From contig NYWC01000040.1 of NCBI GenBank assembly GCA_002684935.1, positions 19,972-25,321 on the forward strand: DNA of 5,350 nucleotides, given 5' to 3'. The number at the start of each line of letters is the position of its first letter. Position 1 is the stretch's first letter. Origin of the DNA: Gammaproteobacteria bacterium (GTDB taxonomy: Bacteria > Pseudomonadota > Gammaproteobacteria > Pseudomonadales > Pseudohongiellaceae). Shown here piece by piece: positions 1 to 5,350 of this stretch. The notes beneath the pieces were generated by a model. The model searched no databases. It was not told the origin of the DNA and worked only from the letters and a program-made list of their open reading frames with translations. Both the position numbers and the translations under genes were made by a program.

Positions 1-50
1 AGTAATGCCGGCAGTCTGATCCTCATGGCTCTCTTACTTATTTTCTTCAT
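1..50 (-). CDS. Start of a probable next operon gene (partial, N-terminus only)
   Basis: Ten bases after the TAA of the FGE-like gene, an ATG opens a frame that runs to the window edge without a stop: MKKISKRAMRIRLPAL. The Lys/Arg-rich start followed by LPAL would suit the n-region of a signal peptide or membrane anchor. An AAGAGA stretch lies immediately upstream (58-53), only 2 bases from the ATG, and GGAAGAG (70-64) lies farther back. A second in-frame ATG at 26-24 is preceded by AAGAGAG and is an alternative start. Sixteen complete codons are too few to name a product. Placement, strand and spacing agree with the rest of the operon. Confidence 0.55.
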   Translation of the reverse strand, partial: MKKISKRAMRIRLPAL

Positions 51-60
51 TTTCTCTTAA

Positions 61-2139
61 TTACTCTTCCAAATACCGTGCTATGCGAAAGCCCACATCA
101 TCGCGCGGCTCCTCGCCGAAATCTCGAAACGATAAACGCAGTTCTGTGATCGCACCATGTGCCCAACTTGAGCCTCGGATGGTATGGAACTGGCCCAGCT
201 CAGGCCCTTTAGGGTCCTCTTCAGGGCCGCCAACCGCACCCACAGCACCATAGTAATCGTGCACCCATTCCGAAACATTGCCCGCCAGATCAAAGATGCC
301 GTATTGGTTAGGGGCAAACGAAGCGACCGGCGCGGTGGCAAAATAGTTGTCGTTATAGTCGAACATCACTTCGCCGAGATAAGCCCTGACAGTAACGTCG
401 GCGAAATTGCCAGCGTTTTCAGGTGGTGGCAATTGATCGCCCCAGGGATACTTGAGCACGTTACCGCTACCATCTGTACGCGCAACCCATGCCCACTCTG
501 CTTCTGTCGGTAGACGATATCCAATGGCATCCGGTTTAAAGCCAACCACTTCTCCGCCCTCTATCTGGTAGTAGAGTGGCAGGCCTTCCTGTTCACTCAG
601 CCAGTTGCAGTAGAGCGCGGCCCGGGTCCAGCTCACTTGAACGGCAGGCTGACCTTCATTATCCAGAGTAAGCCCCTGAATCGTGCCCGAGGAATGCTCG
701 CTATCGAATAGACGAAGCTCGGCGTTGGTTACTTCACGATGGGCCATATAGAATGGCCGTTCTAGTTTTATATCACGCAGATTTTCATTAGGTCGGCGCC
801 CGGCCTCTCGGCGCGAAGCACCCATAGTAAACGAGCCCGGATAAAACAGTTTGAGGTCTTGTCCTGCAACAGAGGTAATTTCCGGTCTAATCTGATCCAG
901 GCGCGCCTGCTCCAGCGACTTGAGGGTGACGCGAATTATCTGATCCAACCCAGGCCGCGATGTAAATTCGGTAATGTAAGGTACGTAGCCATCCTTACGA
1001 ATCTCAATCTGCTGATTCGCCGCCATCAGTTCAATAGTCTGATTAGCCGCACCCCTGAATTCCCCATTTACATAAAGCTCTGCGTTTGGCGGCTCGCTGA
1101 CTACGCTGACATTCGCCATCACCGGGTCAAGGCGGACATTGATTTCACGTTCCTGGTTTGGCTCAGTGCGAACGCTGCTAGTAGACGACTGATAGCCATC
1201 CTTGAAGAAAGTAACCTGATGATTTTCGTTCGGTGTCAGCGCAACTTCCAGAGGCGTAAGGCCCTGAAACACGCCGCCGATGGTAACGCTGGCGGCGGAC
1301 GGATTGGACCGGATGAACACGAGGCCATCGGCAGGCTCCAACGCAACCTCTGGCACCACAAAATCTTCACCGGCGATCACATCGAAACCCTCCTGCCAGG
1401 CCTTGTGGCCTGTCAGCTTGAGCGTAACGTCACGCTGACCCTGCAGTATTTCTGCATTGAGCGGAGTGGTACCAAAGATTTCACCGTCTACGATAACATC
1501 AGCGCCGGCAGGAGAGGTCGTAAAAGACAGTGTGGCCCAGGCTGGCTCAAGGCCCGCCTCAAAGCTCTGGGGGACCGATCGCCCCTCGATGGTGATTGGC
1601 TGCCCGTAGTCAAGGTAGCGGTCCAGCGTAATGGTCATTTGGTGGTCACCTGCCTCGACCGGGACGTCGGTCAGGGGAGTCTGACCAATATCAACACCAT
1701 CGATCTGAACTCGGGCACCTTCGATATTGGTGCTCACGATCGAAACCAGGCCCGGTAGCTTTCGCATGGTAAACGGATGTGTTTGAGACTGCTCCGTTCC
1801 GACGATAAGCTGTGTAGTCGTGTCGTGATAGCCTTCGTTTCTTAGGGTGATCTCATAAGACCCTGTGCGCATGAGATAGCGCGGCCCAAGCTGAAGCGCC
1901 AGACCTCCGCTGATCTCAACATCTGCCGAAATCGGATCGACTTCAACGAATACCGAACGTGCTGTCAGCACGAAGAAACCCGCTACAGTTGAAACAACGA
2001 CGAAGGCCGCAACAATCAAGTGAAACCAGCGAAATTGATAGCTGAAATTACGCCCTGAATCTTTATGGGGCGTAAAGTCAATGGGAACTATCGGGTCAAT
2101 TGTCCCTTTTTTTCCCATAGGTTGTTCGTTATTCTCCAT
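61..2139 (-). CDS. Bitopic PEGA-repeat protein with C-terminal FGE/SUMF1-like domain lacking catalytic cysteines
   Basis: A cytoplasmic tail (1-37) precedes one transmembrane helix (about 38-60). Five PEGA-type beta repeats follow, at about 61-128, 131-199, 202-268, 272-338 and 341-407. Repeat 2 has GARVQIDGVDIGQTPL and repeat 3 has GADVIVDGEIFGTTPL; the outer repeats are more divergent. A short charged helix (408-425) joins an FGE-sulfatase/SUMF1 family domain (PF03781 type, 426-690). Family landmarks are FTMG (437-440), HREVTNAEL (467-475), QVSWTRAALYCNWL, YRLPTEAEWAWVAR (541-554), YPWGD, YGIFDLAGNVSEWV (613-626), IRGSSW and VGFRIAR. True FGE has a cysteine pair just after the RGGS-W/Y motif; here that stretch has none, and the domain's only cysteine is Cys511 in YCNWL. 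No HxxxHxE iron motif of EgtB type is seen. Generic annotation as a formylglycine-generating or sulfatase-modifying enzyme is therefore probably wrong in function. A binding or structural role in the periplasm is more likely (inference). Start ATG 2139 was chosen because it is 8 bases past the upstream stop; M8 is an alternative. Confidence 0.96.
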   Translation of the reverse strand: MENNEQPMGKKGTIDPIVPIDFTPHKDSGRNFSYQFRWFHLIVAAFVVVSTVAGFFVLTARSVFVEVDPISADVEISGGLALQLGPRYLMRTGSYEITLRNEGYHDTTTQLIVGTEQSQTHPFTMRKLPGLVSIVSTNIEGARVQIDGVDIGQTPLTDVPVEAGDHQMTITLDRYLDYGQPITIEGRSVPQSFEAGLEPAWATLSFTTSPAGADVIVDGEIFGTTPLNAEILQGQRDVTLKLTGHKAWQEGFDVIAGEDFVVPEVALEPADGLVFIRSNPSAASVTIGGVFQGLTPLEVALTPNENHQVTFFKDGYQSSTSSVRTEPNQEREINVRLDPVMANVSVVSEPPNAELYVNGEFRGAANQTIELMAANQQIEIRKDGYVPYITEFTSRPGLDQIIRVTLKSLEQARLDQIRPEITSVAGQDLKLFYPGSFTMGASRREAGRRPNENLRDIKLERPFYMAHREVTNAELRLFDSEHSSGTIQGLTLDNEGQPAVQVSWTRAALYCNWLSEQEGLPLYYQIEGGEVVGFKPDAIGYRLPTEAEWAWVARTDGSGNVLKYPWGDQLPPPENAGNFADVTVRAYLGEVMFDYNDNYFATAPVASFAPNQYGIFDLAGNVSEWVHDYYGAVGAVGGPEEDPKGPELGQFHTIRGSSWAHGAITELRLSFRDFGEEPRDDVGFRIARYLEE
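919..1959 (-). repeat. Five tandem PEGA-type protein repeats within the FGE-like gene
   Basis: This codes for residues 61-407 and divides into five units of about 67-69 residues. Each has a beta start with an SxPxxAxVxxxG-like core, and four of the five carry an aromatic turn after the second strand pair (GYHDTT, GHKAWQ, GYQSST, GYVPYI). Repeat 2 has RYLDYG at that place. The middle three keep the family's GxTPL signature (GQTPL, GTTPL, GLTPL). The first and last units lack it, as is common for edge units. The repetition is at protein level; I see no near-identical DNA copies, so the array is old rather than a recent slippage product. Confidence 0.85.
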
Positions 2140-2147
2140 CGCACCGT

Positions 2148-2153
2148 TTACCT
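2148..2153 (-). promoter_or_regulatory. Ribosome binding site overlapping the stop of the TPR-like gene
   Basis: AGGTAA combines the last Arg codon and the TAA stop of the TPR-like gene. Its AGGT is the best Shine-Dalgarno match for the FGE-like gene, 10 bases before the ATG at 2139. That spacing is slightly long but usable, and it suggests that translation of the two membrane proteins is coupled. Confidence 0.45.
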
Positions 2154-3680
2154 GTTAGTGGCAACTACGCGTTCAATACACTGGACCACGACAGAGTCTG
2201 GATTCTGACCAAATCCGACTGTGAACTCTTCCCGAACATCGCGATATCCGGGCCTACGACCAACCGCAACATAGTTACCCGGCTTCAGTGCCATCGAGGT
2301 TTGTTCAAACTTTCCGAGGTCGCCAATCTTGAGCAGCGTAACCTCGGTAAACGTGTCGGAGATGAAATCTATATCGATAGGAACCTGGGAATTTTCCAGC
2401 AGTATCTGAAGTTCATCCAGTTGCGCGCTGAGCACAGGCCCAGGATTTTCAATGTCGCGGCCTATAAAGTAATACCGAATGTTTTCTTCATACACATCGT
2501 TTTCTGAAAGCCGCTCTGGCGCTTCGATTGCATTGACCAGTAGCTGGTTGAGCGTGGCGCGTTGGTTGGCAAGCTCTCGGCCTTGAATCGCAAACAGCAA
2601 GTTAGCGTCGATTTCCAAAACCTGGTCATAGGCGTCTACCGCATCCTGCCATCGTTCATTTGCCTCTGCTGCTGTAATTTCCTGCTGCAAACCATTGATC
2701 TTTGCGTTGGCAACCTGAGTTTCGGTTTGCTGAATCGCAGCCTGGGCCTGTTGCTGGTTAATACCGATGGCTGCAGCGCGTTGAAATGTGGCGATGGCTT
2801 GTTCCGGATCATCTGCCTGGAGCAATGCATAACCCTCGGACATAATTGCAGAGAATTCGTTCTCCCGTATTTGCGCATCGATTTCACTGATGCGCTGCGG
2901 CGCGGCTTCATTGTAGCTATCCAGGCCCACAATCTGCTCGTACATATCGCGGGCCGCCTCCAGCTCGCCATCATCAAACAAATCCTCTGCCTGATCCATC
3001 AGCGCGAGCACCTCATCCAATACCTGTGCTCTGGCCAGCCCAATCTGGGCAGCCTCATTATCAGACTGCAGCACTAGAGCAAGTGAATACCTATCCTGCG
3101 CTGTTTGGGTGTCAGAAGCAGTGAGGGCGTTTTCTGCATCAATAAGCAATTGCGCCAGCACATTGGGTGCAGACTCGATCAACTCGGCTAGCGCATTGCG
3201 CCCGTTGCTGTAGGATTCTGTAGCTAGATCGAAATCCTGGGTGCGATAGTACTCATCGCCTATCGAAGCGGTAGCGAGTGCCGCTTCGTAGTCTTCCTGA
3301 CCCCAATCCTTAACTTCAAGCAGATCCAACTGTCCCTGCAGCTCCAATAGTTCTGCCAGTACGTCCTGTGATTGCTTGCGCTGAATTGAGCGCTGGGCTT
3401 CTTCGAAGGGTGAGACGGCTGTTTCTGTAACTTGCGTCACCGCGGCAGCGGGCTTGGTCACTTCTTCGACGCGTCGCTCAAGTGGCAGTTCATATTCCGT
3501 CACCACGGAGGGCAGAACAAAGACCACCGCAAGGGCCAAAATAACCATAGCACCTAGCCCCAGCCACATCGCTGTGCTGGGTTTTTGGCGCTGTCTGGGA
3601 GCCACCTGTTTGGCATAAATGCTGGCGTCGGTGGGTTCCAGAGCGGATGGATCTGTGTCTATAGAATTGTCTTCTGACAT
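2148..3680 (-). CDS. Bitopic membrane protein with periplasmic TPR-like repeats and C-terminal PEGA-like module
   Basis: Residues 1-36 form a hydrophilic tail whose last part is basic (PRQRQK), followed by one transmembrane helix at about 37-60. This predicts a cytoplasmic N-terminus and a periplasmic bulk. A Pro/Thr/Val linker (about 75-95) leads to helical repeats at about 137-175, 176-215, 225-262, 275-310 and 330-372. Several carry TPR-like signatures, for example DDGELEAARDMYEQIVGLD, DDPEQAIATFQRAAAIG and ERWQDAVDAYDQVLEID. The C-terminal 75 residues switch to beta-type sequence: TEVTLLKIGDLGKF, then LKPGNYVAVGRRPGYRDVREEF. This has the turn pattern of a PEGA-type module, ending in a PGYR motif like the GY sites of the neighbour's repeats. 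No catalytic motif is visible. The start ATG follows AGAAGAG with only 2 bases between, a close but usable site. It lies 41 bases after the lipoprotein and 8 bases before the next gene. A scaffold or assembly role is inferred; there is no recognised name. Confidence 0.93.
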   Translation of the reverse strand: MSEDNSIDTDPSALEPTDASIYAKQVAPRQRQKPSTAMWLGLGAMVILALAVVFVLPSVVTEYELPLERRVEEVTKPAAAVTQVTETAVSPFEEAQRSIQRKQSQDVLAELLELQGQLDLLEVKDWGQEDYEAALATASIGDEYYRTQDFDLATESYSNGRNALAELIESAPNVLAQLLIDAENALTASDTQTAQDRYSLALVLQSDNEAAQIGLARAQVLDEVLALMDQAEDLFDDGELEAARDMYEQIVGLDSYNEAAPQRISEIDAQIRENEFSAIMSEGYALLQADDPEQAIATFQRAAAIGINQQQAQAAIQQTETQVANAKINGLQQEITAAEANERWQDAVDAYDQVLEIDANLLFAIQGRELANQRATLNQLLVNAIEAPERLSENDVYEENIRYYFIGRDIENPGPVLSAQLDELQILLENSQVPIDIDFISDTFTEVTLLKIGDLGKFEQTSMALKPGNYVAVGRRPGYRDVREEFTVGFGQNPDSVVVQCIERVVATNR

Positions 3681-3721
3681 AACTCTTCTACGGGGGATTT
3701 AGCACTTGACGATAGTTGCGG
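3681..3721 (-). promoter_or_regulatory. 41-base intergenic spacer with close ribosome binding site
   Basis: This is the longest gene-free stretch in the window. It holds AGAAGAG (3689-3683), two bases before the ATG of the TPR-like gene, as the probable ribosome binding site. I see no convincing -10/-35 pair and no hairpin with a T-run in the direction of transcription, so read-through from the lipoprotein gene is expected. Confidence 0.5.
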
Positions 3722-4906
3722 TTACAGCTCACCCATTTCAGCAGCATAAAGCTCAGCGAGAATCTCGCGCCACTGACCGTACTGTTCGTCTACAGAACCA
3801 CTCAGGGTAATGGTGCGATCATCCAGATTAAGGACTTGGGGCAAGACCTCGTTCTCTAGCGACTGGCCAAGCTCTTCGAGCGCCTGCATATGAATGCGGG
3901 CCTCTGCCTGCTTGTCGAAACCACTCTTTATCAGAAATGCTCCTGCACCAACACCGACAGCACCACCCGCCTGAGTCGCATAATTACCTCCACTGCTGGC
4001 TGCGGCCAGACCACCTACCACGGCCGCCGCACCGGCAATGAATCGTCGCCGGGCGGAGTCACGCAACTCTCTTAGCGTGATAGTTTCCTGGTAGCTCTGT
4101 TCGCGCCAGGAGTCATAGGGCAATCGCATCTGCCTTACATAAGTCGCATAGTAATCCTGCACCGTGTCGATAAACATGAAATCGCGCTCACGGATATTGC
4201 GAATGCGACCCAGGATCGGGTCGTTTTCAGCAGGCAGAGAAATCAGTTGATACTCCCCCCGACGGTTTTGACCGAGATAAGCACCGAAGACTTCATCCTG
4301 GAACTTTTGGGCAAATAAAATTTCGGAAATCGTTCTGATTTCCTGAATTTCATTGTCTTCTATATTGCTCTGTCGATAGACCAGCAGGTCATTGGCGATC
4401 TTGTTGTAAATCACCTGGAACGGATCGTTCTTCTGACGCTGCTGTGGGTCATAGCTGAACTGGCTGATAATCTCTTCATATTCTTTGGTGTACCACTCAC
4501 GGCCACGAGAGTCTGATACCTTGACGCGAACAGCCATAGACTCGCCATTCGATTGCAGAATGGTGCCATTAACCTGCACATCCATGGGGCTCTCACCGTT
4601 TGGCATGACCCGCACGATGCCCCAGTTGGCAGAGCGCTGAAGGGTCTCAGCTAACAGGTAAGGCGCGTAGCGGGATTCAGCTACCCGGATTTCACCATTG
4701 ACGGTGTCCTCTTCATCTTTACCGATCTCGTCTATGCCTGGATCAAAGACGGTGATGCCAACATCAAGAAGAAAATCCTCCGGCACATTCTGGCTATCTT
4801 GAACGACTGGTGTATAAGTGGTCGACTTTACTGTGTGAGTGGCACATGCATTGACAAAAATTGCCAGGCAAACTACTCCGACTGCGTGCTTAAATTGCAG
4901 AATCAT
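3722..4906 (-). CDS. Putative outer-membrane lipoprotein with glycine-zipper-like segment
   Basis: The N-terminus is a lipoprotein signal: a short n-region with Lys6, a hydrophobic stretch at about 8-18, then V-N-A-C with Cys21 as the lipidated residue. Residue +2 is Ala, not Asp, so by the usual Lol sorting rule it should go to the outer membrane. Residues about 44-180 alternate strands and helices (LLDVGITVFDP; RYAPYLLAETLQRSANWG; MDVQVNGTILQSNGE), loosely like small alpha/beta envelope lipoprotein domains such as the CsgG or LptE type; this is a resemblance only. Residues about 185-288 are mostly helical and charged. Residues 290-328 are a Gly/Ala hydrophobic tract with GGLAAASSGG and GGAVGVGAGAFLI, able to form a membrane hairpin. 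The C-terminal region (335-394) is helical and ends with LSGSVDEQYGQWREIL. The ATG overlaps the upstream stop, with GGTGA about 6-7 bases ahead of it. I know no specific name. Lipoprotein status is well supported; the role is unknown. Confidence 0.93.
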   Translation of the reverse strand: MILQFKHAVGVVCLAIFVNACATHTVKSTTYTPVVQDSQNVPEDFLLDVGITVFDPGIDEIGKDEEDTVNGEIRVAESRYAPYLLAETLQRSANWGIVRVMPNGESPMDVQVNGTILQSNGESMAVRVKVSDSRGREWYTKEYEEIISQFSYDPQQRQKNDPFQVIYNKIANDLLVYRQSNIEDNEIQEIRTISEILFAQKFQDEVFGAYLGQNRRGEYQLISLPAENDPILGRIRNIRERDFMFIDTVQDYYATYVRQMRLPYDSWREQSYQETITLRELRDSARRRFIAGAAAVVGGLAAASSGGNYATQAGGAVGVGAGAFLIKSGFDKQAEARIHMQALEELGQSLENEVLPQVLNLDDRTITLSGSVDEQYGQWREILAELYAAEMGEL

Positions 4907-4917
4907 TGCTCTTCACC
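4903..4917 (-). promoter_or_regulatory. ATGA stop-start overlap with ribosome binding site in upstream CDS
   Basis: The stop TGA (4905-4903) of the Gly-rich protein shares bases with the ATG (4906-4904) of the lipoprotein gene. The likely Shine-Dalgarno GGTGA (4917-4913) lies inside the last codons of the upstream gene. This arrangement usually means coupled translation by terminating ribosomes, and it fixes the lipoprotein's start codon. Confidence 0.75.
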
Positions 4918-5350
4918 AATACCCGTATAATTTCTATATTCTTCCCAGAGTGCTTCGCGCAACTCGGGATCTGGTTCCCTTATAGCAGCTTCTCTAAGCT
5001 GCCGTGCGACAACATCATCATCGCGCCCGCTTGGAATGTCCTCCGGCGGTGGGAAAGTCTCCGCTGGTTCGCCGCTGGAGGAAGAAGGCCTGCCAATGGC
5101 GGCAACAGCGCCTGCTGTGGCAGATGAGGCGGCTTCTTCCATGGTTTGCGGCTGCTGTCCGCCGCCAGCAGCACCACCGCCACCGGCTGAACCCCCATCT
5201 CCGCCTATCGCGGCGGAACCTGCCTCGTTGCTTTCATTCTGGGCGCGCTCTCTCTCACCGAGGATAAATCCATCGAAAGTCTCGTAGCCACGCCGCAAAC
5301 GTTCATCAAGAATGGCAGCGCGTTCCGCGGTAGTCTCCGCGCCTGCACCA
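4903..5350 (-). CDS. Unrecognised protein with Gly-rich linker, 5' end outside window (partial)
   Basis: The reading frame is open to the window edge, so the true start lies upstream. A TTG at 5298 is the first start-like codon usually called, but at least 17 further codons continue in frame before it and look equally protein-like (Ala/Glu/Arg-rich helix, ending AAILDERLRRGYETFDGF). Visible parts, numbered from the TTG: a charged helical segment (1-22), a Gly/Ala/Ser tract (about 27-47), a low-complexity Ala/Ser/Pro linker (about 52-88), and a compact charged C-terminus (about 88-126) with DDDVVARQLREAA followed by DPELREALWEEY. No membrane segment or cysteine is visible; any signal peptide would be in the missing N-terminus. 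I do not recognise a family. The stop codon overlaps the next gene's start (ATGA), so translation of the two is probably coupled. The organised ends around a variable middle suggest a tether or adaptor, which is inference. The CDS is near-certain; its function is unknown. Confidence 0.85.
   Translation of the reverse strand, partial: GAGAETTAERAAILDERLRRGYETFDGFILGERERAQNESNEAGSAAIGGDGGSAGGGGAAGGGQQPQTMEEAASSATAGAVAAIGRPSSSSGEPAETFPPPEDIPSGRDDDVVARQLREAAIREPDPELREALWEEYRNYTGIGEEQ
5158..5220 (-). repeat. Gly/Ala/Ser low-complexity tract in the first gene
   Basis: About 21 codons are almost only Gly, Ala and Ser with one Asp, containing runs such as GGDGGSAGGGGAAGGG. The coding strand is rich in GGN and GCN codons. 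It probably encodes a flexible linker between two helical ends, and its length may vary between related strains. Confidence 0.7.

Noticed and set aside
61..864. Active formylglycine-generating enzyme that would mature a sulfatase
   Set aside because: The catalytic cysteine pair is missing and no sulfatase is encoded in the window.
61..864. EgtB-type ergothioneine sulfoxide synthase or other non-heme iron enzyme
   Set aside because: There is no DinB-like iron-binding domain or HxxxHxE motif. The N-terminal part is a TM helix plus PEGA repeats instead.
859..1758. A 299-codon plus-strand open frame antisense to the PEGA repeats
   Set aside because: It starts at TTG, is rich in Arg, His and Asn without any recognisable domain or hydrophobic pattern, and lies wholly opposite a strand with clear PEGA and FGE family motifs. 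It is best explained as a shadow frame.
2562..3077. A 171-codon plus-strand open frame with many Cys and Leu
   Set aside because: It is antisense to the TPR-like repeats. The Leu/Cys-rich content is what the reverse complement of Gln/Glu/Ala-rich helical codons gives. There is no independent support.
3681..3721. Possible internal promoter or terminator in the largest spacer
   Set aside because: A TTGAC string is present only in the plus orientation, opposite to the genes. No matching -10 element and no stem-loop with a T-run were found.
5158..5220. Gly-rich tract as a recent DNA microsatellite or a frameshifted region
   Set aside because: The codons are mixed rather than a single repeated unit. 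The frame continues cleanly into a charged, well-formed C-terminus that ends in an ATGA coupling, so the tract is genuine coding sequence.

Overview
The window holds one dense, minus-strand gene run. Two CDSs are cut by the window edges and three are complete. Transcription runs from the high-coordinate end to the low end. Gene spacing is an ATGA overlap, then 41, 8 and 10 bases, so this is almost certainly one operon whose promoter lies outside the window. I see no RNA gene, mobile element, CRISPR array, terminator hairpin or internal promoter I could defend. No gene-free stretch exceeds 41 bases.

Organism: lipoprotein export signals, bitopic inner-membrane proteins with periplasmic domains, roughly balanced GC and bacterial ribosome-binding sites point to a Gram-negative bacterium. 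My best guess is a marine-type gammaproteobacterium, from general protein style rather than any marker gene. I cannot assign a genus.

Layout in transcription order: (1) 5350-4903, the 3' part of an unrecognised protein with a Gly/Ala/Ser/Pro-rich middle and a charged helical C-terminus. (2) 4906-3722, a 394-residue lipoprotein with a glycine-zipper-like hydrophobic segment. (3) 3680-2148, a 510-residue single-pass membrane protein with TPR-like helical repeats and a C-terminal PEGA-like beta module. (4) 2139-61, a 692-residue single-pass membrane protein with five PEGA-type repeats and a C-terminal formylglycine-generating-enzyme (FGE/SUMF1) fold that lacks the catalytic cysteine pair. (5) 50-1, the first codons of a probable fifth gene.

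How they may work together (inference): two inner-membrane-anchored proteins with long periplasmic scaffolds of TPR and PEGA modules, plus a probable outer-membrane lipoprotein with a membrane-active hydrophobic tract, look like parts of an envelope-spanning assembly. They do not look like a metabolic pathway: no gene here has a recognisable intact active site. I recognise the domain families but not a named system, so the operon is the best candidate in this window for something undescribed.
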